Source: Stenotrophomonas sp. 57 (GTDB taxonomy: Bacteria; Pseudomonadota; Gammaproteobacteria; Xanthomonadales; Xanthomonadaceae). From it: a stretch of DNA of 64,000 nt. Under the pieces are notes generated by a model that saw nothing but the letters and a program-made list of their open reading frames with translations, did no database searches and was not told where the DNA came from. Location of the stretch: positions 1,982,001-2,046,000 of the forward strand of contig NZ_CP127407.1 in NCBI RefSeq assembly GCF_030291075.1, read 5' to 3'. Positions 18,841 to 26,142 of the stretch are shown here, one piece after another; positions within the stretch are counted from its first letter, which is position 1; the number at the start of each line of letters is the position of its first letter. The position numbers were made by a program, and so were the translations under genes.

Positions 18841-21306
18841 ATGCGTCCAGTGCCGTCCGCTCCCGCCGTCCCATCGACCTCGCGCCCGCTGGCGCGCCTG
18901 GCCTGCCTGCTGGCGCTTTCGGCCATGCCGATGCTGCTGCAGGCCGCGCCGGCAGCACTGGAGCGTGAGGTCAACACCTTCATCGGCAGCAAGGACGACG
19001 GCAATACCTTCCCGGGCGCGTCGGCGCCGTTCGGCCTGATCCAGGTCAGTCCGATCGGCAGCCACTATTCCGGCTGGCGCTACGACGACGAGAAGATCCG
19101 TGGCTTCGGCCATTCGTTCATTTCCGGCGCCGGTTGCTGGGAGCAGGGTGGGCAGGTGTCGATCCTGCCGGTGACCGGCAGCATCGGTCCGGGCGGTGAT
19201 TTCGATACCGGCAACGCCAAGCAGTTCGATCACAAGGCGTACGCATCGAACTACACCCATGACGGCGAGATCGGCCAGGCCGGCTACTACAAGGTGCGGC
19301 TGACCAGCTATGGCGGCATCGACGCCGAGGCGACCGCGCGCACCCGCGCCGCCGCCGAGCGCTACACCTTCAGCCAGCGCCAGGGCGAAGGCCACGTGCT
19401 GGTCAATGTCGGCCAGGCCAACGAGCGCCATTCGGTGATCGGCAGCGTGGTCGACGTGGTCGGCGACCGCGTGGTGGAAGGCAAGCTGGTCACCAAGAGT
19501 TTCTGTGGCGGCCACCAGTACACCACCTGGTTCCGCATTGAGTTCGACCGCCCGTTCAAGGCGCACGGCACCTGGGGTGAGGGCGGTGGCCTGCCCGGTG
19601 CACGCCACAGCATGGAAGGCGAGCAGAAGCCGAACGGCGCTTGGCTCAGCTTCGATCTGGCCAAGGGCCAGTCGGTGACGGCGGTCAGCGCGATCTCGCA
19701 CGTGGATGCCGAAGGCGCGCGCACCAACCTGCGCGCAGAAGGCATGCAGGGCGGCGCGCTGCTCGGTTTCGACCGCATGCGCACGTTGTCCCAGCAGTCC
19801 TGGCGCGAGCAGCTGGGACGAGTGCGGGTGCAGGGCGGTACCGCCGACGACCGCGCCGTGTTCTACAGCGCGGTCTACCACGCGCTGCTGCAGCCGATGA
19901 CCGGCAACGATGCAGACGGCCGCTACCGCGGCTACGACGATGGCATCCATCGTGCCGACGGCTGGACCTACTACGAGTACTTCTCGCTGTGGGACACCTA
20001 CCGGGCGCAGAACCAGTGGCTGGCACTGACCCGCCCGGACGTGGCGCGTGACATCGGCCGTACCCTGCTGGCGATCGACGAACAGGGCGGCTGGCTGCCG
20101 CGCTGGGGCTATGCCAACTTCGAGACCAACATCATGACCGGCGACCCGGTTACGCCGTTCATGGTCGACCTGTGGCGCTTCGGTGCACTCAAGGGCCGCG
20201 AATCGCAGGCCTGGGATGCGCTGCGCCGCAACGCCTTCGGCACGCCGCCGTTGAACTCGCGCATGGCTGGCCGCTCCGGCAACCCCACCTACCTGGACAA
20301 GGGTTATGTGGTCTACGACCGTGCTTACCCGTCCAAGGGCATGGACGTCGATCCGCACCACGGTGGCTCGGCCACACTGGAATACGCGCTGGCCGACTGC
20401 GCGCTCTCGCAGATGGCCGATGGCCTCGGCCATGCGCAGGATGCGGCGACGCTGCGTGAGCGCGGCCGCAACTGGCGCAAGGTGTGGGACCCGCAGGTGC
20501 GCGATGCCGAGACTGGCTTCACCGGTTTCCCGCGCCCGCGTACCGAGGACGGCCAGTGGTACACCCCGGCCGACGGTCACTACAGCCCGCGTTCGCATCA
20601 CGGCTTCCATGAGGGCACCGCGTGGCAGTACCAGTGGCTGGCGCAGCAGGACGTGCCGGGCCTGGTCGAAGCGATGGATGGCCGGGCGCAGGCCGGCCGC
20701 CGCCTCGATGCCTTCTTTGCGATGGATGCGCTGCAGGCCGACCCGCTCAACGCCGCCCGCAAGGAATGGGTGGTTGGGCCGTACAGTTACTATAACCAGT
20801 TCCGCTACAACCCGAACAACGAGCCGGACCTGCACTCGCCGTGGCTGTACACGCTGATCGGCCAGCCGTGGAAGACCGCCGCCGTGGTGCGCGCTGCGCA
20901 GCAGCTGTTCACCAATGCCCCCAATGGCGTGACCGGCAACGATGACCTCGGCACGATGTCGGCCTGGTACCTGTTCAGCGCCATCGGCGTGTACCCGGCG
21001 GTCCCGGGCAGCGGCCAGTTCCTGCTGCATACTCCGCGCTTCAGCAAGGTGGAAGTGGACCTGGGCAATGGCCGGACCCTGCGCATCGACGCGCCGGGCG
21101 CCGACGGCCGTCGTCTGCAGTACGTGCAGGGTGTGCAGGTCGATGGCCAGGCGCATGCGCCGGTGTGGCTGGACTGGAATCAGCTGCAGCAGGGCCCGCG
21201 CCTGCACTTCGCGCTCGATGCGACGGCGCCGGAGCAGGGCTGGGGCACGGCGGTGAAGGACCTGCCGGTGTCCTGGTGCGCGGCGCCGGGTAGCCAGCTG
21301 CGCTGA
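18841..21306 (+). CDS. GH92 family exo-alpha-mannosidase, secreted
   Basis: GH92 enzymes remove terminal alpha-linked mannose, mostly from N-glycans, using calcium. The ATG at 18841 gives 821 residues with a signal peptide ending near LLQAAPAA. Family signatures are REVNTFIGSKDDGNTFPGAS at the N terminus, YEYFSLWDTYRAQ in the middle, the acid in GFHEGTAWQYQW (Glu591), and the base motif GNDDLGTMSAWYLF (Asp701/702). Length is slightly above the usual 730-780. It heads an operon running to the beta-mannosidase and is preceded by an operator-like palindrome. Linkage preference cannot be read from sequence. Confidence 0.93.
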   Translation: MRPVPSAPAVPSTSRPLARLACLLALSAMPMLLQAAPAALEREVNTFIGSKDDGNTFPGASAPFGLIQVSPIGSHYSGWRYDDEKIRGFGHSFISGAGCWEQGGQVSILPVTGSIGPGGDFDTGNAKQFDHKAYASNYTHDGEIGQAGYYKVRLTSYGGIDAEATARTRAAAERYTFSQRQGEGHVLVNVGQANERHSVIGSVVDVVGDRVVEGKLVTKSFCGGHQYTTWFRIEFDRPFKAHGTWGEGGGLPGARHSMEGEQKPNGAWLSFDLAKGQSVTAVSAISHVDAEGARTNLRAEGMQGGALLGFDRMRTLSQQSWREQLGRVRVQGGTADDRAVFYSAVYHALLQPMTGNDADGRYRGYDDGIHRADGWTYYEYFSLWDTYRAQNQWLALTRPDVARDIGRTLLAIDEQGGWLPRWGYANFETNIMTGDPVTPFMVDLWRFGALKGRESQAWDALRRNAFGTPPLNSRMAGRSGNPTYLDKGYVVYDRAYPSKGMDVDPHHGGSATLEYALADCALSQMADGLGHAQDAATLRERGRNWRKVWDPQVRDAETGFTGFPRPRTEDGQWYTPADGHYSPRSHHGFHEGTAWQYQWLAQQDVPGLVEAMDGRAQAGRRLDAFFAMDALQADPLNAARKEWVVGPYSYYNQFRYNPNNEPDLHSPWLYTLIGQPWKTAAVVRAAQQLFTNAPNGVTGNDDLGTMSAWYLFSAIGVYPAVPGSGQFLLHTPRFSKVEVDLGNGRTLRIDAPGADGRRLQYVQGVQVDGQAHAPVWLDWNQLQQGPRLHFALDATAPEQGWGTAVKDLPVSWCAAPGSQLR

Positions 21307-21314
21307 GCCGGACT

Positions 21315-21344
21315 GTGCCGTTCGGGGTGACCCAGCGAACGGCA
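21315..21344. terminator. Stem-loop between GH92 and lacI-type gene
   Basis: GTGCCGTTCG (21315-21324) and CGAACGGCAC (21335-21344) form a perfect 10-base stem with a 10-base loop. No T run follows, so it may be a partial terminator, a processing site or an mRNA-stabilising hairpin. Confidence 0.5.
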
Positions 21345-21402
21345 CGGCACGACACGGCCCTGATCCATTAGGCTTGAGCCTTCAGCGGAGTCCGGGAAGA
21401 CG

Positions 21403-22452
21403 ATGAACGACAACGGCAGCAGTTCCAGCAAGCGCGCCGGCAAGGCGGTGACGGTGACCGACATCGCGCGTGCCATCGGTGTGTCACGGGCGACCGTGTC
21501 GCTGGTGCTGCGTGGCAGCCCGCTGGTCAATGTCGATACCCGGGCCAAGGTCGAGGCCGAGCTGCGTCGCCAGCGCTATGTATACAACCGTGCGGCAGCC
21601 AACCTGCGCCGGCGCACCTCGTCGAGCATCGCGCTGGTGATCAATGATCTGTCCAACCCGTTCTTCGCCGAATTTGCGTCCGGCGTGGACGAGGCGTTGG
21701 GCGGGCGCGGCTACGTAACATTGCTGGGCAGCACCGGCGAATCTCCCGAGCGGCAGCAGGCGGTGCTGTCAACGCTGATGGAGCACACCCCCGCCGGCTT
21801 GATCCTGTCACCGGCCGAGGGCAGCGACACCGCGCAGCTGCGCCAGGTACTGGGTGCCAACGCCAACGTGCTGCTGTTCAATCGCGAACTGGACGGCGCC
21901 GACTGGGACTTCCTGACCCTGGACAACCAGCACGGTGCCTATCTGGCCACGCGCCACCTGATCGAGCGTGGCCATCGCCAGATCGCTTTCTTCGGTGGTC
22001 ACGCTGCATCGAGCTCGTGCCACCAGCGCCGCGCAGGCTTCCAGCAGGCGCTGGCCGAGGCTGGGTTGTCGTTGCCGCCAGGCTGGATGATCGAGTCGGC
22101 GCCGAACCGCCTGGAAGCCGCGGCGCGTACCGATGAGTTGTTCGCCGACGGCCATCGCCCGAGTGCGGCGGTCTGCTACAACGACACCGTTGCGCTGGGC
22201 CTGATGCTGGGCTTGAATTCACGTGGCATCCGTCCGGGTGGTGATTTTGCCGTTACCGGTTTCGATGACATTTCCGAGGCGGCGGTGGCCGTGCCGCCGT
22301 TGACCACGCTCACCGCCGACCCGCGCGAGCGTGGCCGGCAAGCTGCCGCGCTGCTGCTGCAGCGGCTGGACGAACCGGATGCGCCGCCGCGGCGCACGGT
22401 GGCGCCGGTGCAGTTGCGCATCCGCGAAAGCAGTGCCGCACGACCGAACTGA
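21403..22452 (+). CDS. LacI-family transcriptional regulator of the mannoside locus
   Basis: The 349-residue product has a LacI helix-turn-helix (VTDIARAIGVSRATVSLVLRG) and hinge (YNRAAANLRRRTSSSIALVI), followed by a periplasmic-binding-like effector domain with NDLSNPFF and TGFDDISEA motifs. LacI-type proteins bind palindromes with a central CG, as in the ATCGAT-centred sites at 17836, 17957 and 18700. Its place between the alpha-mannosidase and the sugar permease points to control of this locus by mannose or a mannoside; the effector is inferred. Confidence 0.92.
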   Translation: MNDNGSSSSKRAGKAVTVTDIARAIGVSRATVSLVLRGSPLVNVDTRAKVEAELRRQRYVYNRAAANLRRRTSSSIALVINDLSNPFFAEFASGVDEALGGRGYVTLLGSTGESPERQQAVLSTLMEHTPAGLILSPAEGSDTAQLRQVLGANANVLLFNRELDGADWDFLTLDNQHGAYLATRHLIERGHRQIAFFGGHAASSSCHQRRAGFQQALAEAGLSLPPGWMIESAPNRLEAAARTDELFADGHRPSAAVCYNDTVALGLMLGLNSRGIRPGGDFAVTGFDDISEAAVAVPPLTTLTADPRERGRQAAALLLQRLDEPDAPPRRTVAPVQLRIRESSAARPN

Positions 22453-22512
22453 TTCCTTCCACGTACCCCTTCCACGCAACAACGACCTTCCGCGCATCGA
22501 GGCGCGTACCGC

Positions 22513-23826
22513 ATGCCGATCTCCGCAACGCCCCGTCCATCGGGTTCTTCGGGCAACGCACCTGCCGTCACCAACGGCAAGGCGCTGGCCGTGGTCACCA
22601 CGATCTTCTTCATGTGGGGCTTCCTGACCTGCCTCAATGACATCCTGATCCCGCATTTGAAAGCGGTGTTCGAGCTGAACTACGCCAAGGCGATGCTGGT
22701 GCAGTTCACCTTCTTCGGCACCTATTTCCTGATGTCGCTGCCGGCCGGTCGGCTGGTGGCGGCGCTGGGTTACAAGAAGGGCATCGTGGCCGGCCTGGTG
22801 ATCGCCGGCATCGGCGCGCTGGGCTTCTGGCCGGCGGCGGAACTGCGCGTGTATGGCGCCTTCCTCGGCGCACTGTTCGTGCTGGCCACCGGCATTACCG
22901 TGCTGCAGGTCGCTGCCAATCCTTACGTCGCGTTGCTGGGCCCGGAGCAGACCAGCTCCAGCCGCCTGACCCTGGCGCAGGCGCTGAACTCGCTGGGCAC
23001 GGCCATCGCCCCGATCTTCGGCGGCATGCTGATCCTGTCCAACACGGTCAAGAGCGCTGACGACATCGCGGCGCTGCCGGCCGCCGAGCAGCTGGCCTAC
23101 CGTGCCGCCGAGGCGCAGGCCGTGCAGGGTCCGTACGTGGGCCTGGCCGTGGCGCTGGTGCTGCTGGCGCTGTTCGTGTTCCTGTTCCGCCTGCCGGCGC
23201 TGAGCGACGCCACCGAGCAGGCCGACCAGGGCCACCACCACAGCTACCTGGATGCGCTGCGCAAGCGCCACCTGCTGCTGGGCGTGCTGGGCATCTTCTT
23301 CTACGTCGGCGCCGAAGTGTCAATCGGCAGCTTCCTGGTCAACTACCTGTCGATGCCCAACATCGGTGGCTTCAGCGAACAGGAAGCCACGCACTACGTG
23401 TCGGCCTACTGGACGATGGCGATGATCGGCCGCTTCGCCGGCTCCGCGCTGCTGGCTCGCTTCTCACCGAGCCGACTGCTGGCGATCTTCGCGCTGGTCA
23501 ACGTGGCGCTGCTGGTCACCACCATGCTGAGCTCCGGCAACATCGCGCTGTACTCGGTGGTGGCGATCGGCCTGTTCAATTCCATCATGTTCCCGACCAT
23601 CTTCGCGCTGAGCATCGAGCGCCTGGGCCCGCTGACCAACAAGGGCTCCAGCCTGCTGATCATGGCCATCGTCGGCGGTGCCGTGGTGCCGTACCTGCAG
23701 GGCGTGCTGGCCGACCACATTGGTGTGCAGGCCAGCTTCATCCTGCCGCTGCTGTGCTACGGCTACATCATCTTCTATGGACTGGTCGGCGCACGTACGC
23801 CGGCTTCCGCAACGCAGGGAGGCTGA
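22513..23826 (+). CDS. Sugar MFS transporter (FucP/GluP type)
   Basis: A 437-residue inner-membrane proton symporter of the fucose/glucose-galactose family, with about 12 hydrophobic segments and the family signatures FFMWGFLTCLNDILIPHLK near the N terminus and FNSIMFPTIFALSIERLG in the second half. It lies 60 bases after the regulator and just before a sugar kinase and an epimerase/isomerase-family gene. Mannose is the likely substrate from context. Confidence 0.9.
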   Translation: MPISATPRPSGSSGNAPAVTNGKALAVVTTIFFMWGFLTCLNDILIPHLKAVFELNYAKAMLVQFTFFGTYFLMSLPAGRLVAALGYKKGIVAGLVIAGIGALGFWPAAELRVYGAFLGALFVLATGITVLQVAANPYVALLGPEQTSSSRLTLAQALNSLGTAIAPIFGGMLILSNTVKSADDIAALPAAEQLAYRAAEAQAVQGPYVGLAVALVLLALFVFLFRLPALSDATEQADQGHHHSYLDALRKRHLLLGVLGIFFYVGAEVSIGSFLVNYLSMPNIGGFSEQEATHYVSAYWTMAMIGRFAGSALLARFSPSRLLAIFALVNVALLVTTMLSSGNIALYSVVAIGLFNSIMFPTIFALSIERLGPLTNKGSSLLIMAIVGGAVVPYLQGVLADHIGVQASFILPLLCYGYIIFYGLVGARTPASATQGG

Positions 23827-23833
23827 GTCCGGA

Positions 23834-24829
23834 ATGGGTTCCATCGTTTGCTTCGGCGAAATTTTGATCGATCTACTAGCGCAGCCGGCGGCTTCGGCCG
23901 ACACGCCGCGCGCGTTCCTGCAGTACGCCGGTGGTGCGCCGGCCAATGTTGCAGTGGCGGCAGCGCGCCTCGGTGCGACGACCCAGTTCGTCGGCATGCT
24001 GGGCCGCGACATGTTCGGTGACTTCCTGGCTGACAGCCTGGTCGAACACGGCGTTGGCACGGATTACATCGCGCGTACCGATGCGGCCAAGACCGCGCTG
24101 GCCTTCGTCGCGCTGGATGCCAGCGGCGAGCGCAGCTTCAGTTTCTACCGCCCGCCGGCCGCCGATCTGCTGTTCCGTGACAGTGACTTCCAGGCCGCCT
24201 GCTTCGACAGCGCGCAGTGCTTCCACGTCTGTTCCAACAGCCTGACCGAGCCCTCCATCGCCGAGGCGACCTTCGCCGGCATGGAGCGCGCGCGTGCCGC
24301 CGGTGCGGTGGTCAGCCTCGACCTCAATCTTCGTCCGGCCCTCTGGCCGGCCAACGAGGACCCGACGCCGCGCCTGTGGCAGGCGCTGGAGCGTGCCGAC
24401 CTGGTCAAGCTGTCGCGCGAGGAGCTGGACTACCTGGCGGCACCGCTGGGTGCCGATGGGGAGGCCGTGGTGCTGAAGCGTCTGCTGGCGGCGCAGGCAC
24501 GCTGGGTCATCGTTACCGATGGCGCGGCCACGCTGCACTGGTATACCCGCGGCAACCACGGCACGGTCACCAGCTTCCGCGTGGCCACCGTCGATACCAC
24601 GGCCGCCGGCGATGCCTTCGTCGGTGGCGTGCTGGTCGGCCTGCTGGAGCGGGGCGGGGCCGGTGCAGGTTTCGCCGCGTTCTGCCAGGACCCGGAGGCG
24701 ATCACCGCCACGCTGCGCTTTGGCGCCGCCGTGGGTGCGCTGGCTGTTACCCGCAAGGGCGCGTTCGCCGCGATGCCCTCGCTCGATGAAGTGCAGCAGC
24801 TGCTGCAGGCCCAGGACATTACCGCATGA
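23834..24829 (+). CDS. PfkB-family carbohydrate kinase, probable fructokinase
   Basis: The 331-residue product begins GSIVCFGEILIDLLAQP, has the substrate loop YAGGAPANVAVAAARLG and the ATP/catalytic signature DTTAAGDAFVGGVL with Asp260 as the base. With the adjacent AGE-family isomerase it would convert mannose to fructose-6-phosphate via fructose. The start at 23834, eight bases after the permease stop, is preferred over an upstream frame inside the permease. Near the start the rare codons TTG, CTA and CTA coincide with an operator-like ATCGAT sequence. Its ATGA stop/start overlap couples it to the next gene. Confidence 0.9.
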   Translation: MGSIVCFGEILIDLLAQPAASADTPRAFLQYAGGAPANVAVAAARLGATTQFVGMLGRDMFGDFLADSLVEHGVGTDYIARTDAAKTALAFVALDASGERSFSFYRPPAADLLFRDSDFQAACFDSAQCFHVCSNSLTEPSIAEATFAGMERARAAGAVVSLDLNLRPALWPANEDPTPRLWQALERADLVKLSREELDYLAAPLGADGEAVVLKRLLAAQARWVIVTDGAATLHWYTRGNHGTVTSFRVATVDTTAAGDAFVGGVLVGLLERGGAGAGFAAFCQDPEAITATLRFGAAVGALAVTRKGAFAAMPSLDEVQQLLQAQDITA

Positions 24830-26052
24830 GCCCCTCGCCCGATTTTCGTTCACCCGCGTTCCTGCGTGCGCATATCGCCGACACGATGGCGTTCTACCAC
24901 CCGCGCTGCATCGATCCGAACGGCGGCTTCTTCCACTACTTCCGTGATGACGGCAGCATCTACGACGCCAGCCACCGCCACCTGGTGAGCAGCACGCGCT
25001 TTGTCTTCAACTACGCGATGGCCTACCGCGAGTTCGGCAATGCCGAATACCGCGACGCCGTCGAGCACGGCGTGCGCTACCTGCGCGAGGTGCATCGCAA
25101 TCCGGCCACTGGCGGTTACGCCTGGACCCTGCGCGACGGCAAGGTCGAGGACGACATGAACCACTGCTACGGTGTGGCGTTCGTGCTGCTGGCCTACAGT
25201 TGTGCGCTGAAGGCCGGCCTCGAGCAGGCCCGCGCATGGATGGACGAGACCTGGCAGCTTCTCGAGGCGCGCTTCTGGGAGCCGCAGCACGGCCTGTACA
25301 AGGACGAGGCCGATGGCCAGTGGAACTTCACCGGCTACCGCGGCCAGAACGCCAACATGCACATGTGCGAGGCGATGCTGGCGGCGTTCGAGGCCAGTGG
25401 CGAGCAGCGCTACGTGGAACGCGCGCTGCAACTGGCCGAGAACATGACCCGCCGCCAGGCCGCCAAGGCCGGTGGCCTGGTCTGGGAGCACTACGATTCC
25501 AACTGGGAGATCGACTGGGACTACAACCTGGACGACCCCAAGCACCTGTTCCGCCCATGGGGCTTCCAGCCGGGCCACCAGACCGAGTGGGCCAAGCTGC
25601 TGCTGATCCTGGACCGCCATGTGCAGGCCGACTGGCTGGTGTCGACCGCGCAGCATCTGTTCGATGTGGCCGTGGCCCGCAGCTGGGATGAGTCGCGTGG
25701 CGGCCTCTACTACGGTTTCGCGCCGGAATCGCGCCGCCAGCCGGGCATGGAGGGCGCCCCGATCGGTGGCGACAGCTTCGTCTGCGACGACGACAAGTAC
25801 TTCTGGGTGCAGGCCGAAACGCTGGCTACCGCGGCGCTGATGGCCAAGCGCACTGGTGATGACCGCTACTGGCAGTGGTACGAGCGCATCTGGGCGTACG
25901 CGTGGGAGCACTTCGTCGACCACCAGTACGGCGCCTGGTTCCGCATCCTCGATGCCGACAACCGCAAGTACAGCGACGAGAAGAGCCCGGCTGGCAAGGT
26001 GGATTACCACACCATGGGCGCGTGCTACGAAGTGTTGAACGTGGTGCGTTGA
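24826..26052 (+). CDS. AGE-family sugar isomerase, probable mannose isomerase
   Basis: The 408-residue (alpha/alpha)6-barrel protein belongs to the N-acylglucosamine 2-epimerase family. Features include FHYFRDDGSIYDASHRHLVSS, RGQNANMHMCEAMLAA and WGFQPGHQTEWAKLL, with the conserved His residues that do the proton transfer. Members split into N-acyl epimerases and aldose-ketose isomerases such as mannose isomerase. The coupling to a fructokinase-like gene and position among mannosidases favour D-mannose to D-fructose conversion. GlcNAc/ManNAc epimerase activity is the alternative. Confidence 0.85.
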   Translation: MSPSPDFRSPAFLRAHIADTMAFYHPRCIDPNGGFFHYFRDDGSIYDASHRHLVSSTRFVFNYAMAYREFGNAEYRDAVEHGVRYLREVHRNPATGGYAWTLRDGKVEDDMNHCYGVAFVLLAYSCALKAGLEQARAWMDETWQLLEARFWEPQHGLYKDEADGQWNFTGYRGQNANMHMCEAMLAAFEASGEQRYVERALQLAENMTRRQAAKAGGLVWEHYDSNWEIDWDYNLDDPKHLFRPWGFQPGHQTEWAKLLLILDRHVQADWLVSTAQHLFDVAVARSWDESRGGLYYGFAPESRRQPGMEGAPIGGDSFVCDDDKYFWVQAETLATAALMAKRTGDDRYWQWYERIWAYAWEHFVDHQYGAWFRILDADNRKYSDEKSPAGKVDYHTMGACYEVLNVVR

Positions 26053-26056
26053 GGTT

Positions 26057-26124
26057 GGTACGCCGGGCATGGCCCGGCACTGCCATGAACTGGAATTGCA
26101 GGTAGCGCCGGGCCCTGCCCGGCG
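26057..26124. repeat. Pair of GTAG-type REP units
   Basis: CGCCGGGCATGGCCCGGC lies near 26061, and GTAGCGCCGGGCCCTGCCCG begins at 26102. They are in the 90-base gap between the isomerase and beta-mannosidase genes, so they are probably transcribed within the operon. Confidence 0.75.
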
Positions 26125-26142
26125 GAAAAACAGGAGCATCCC

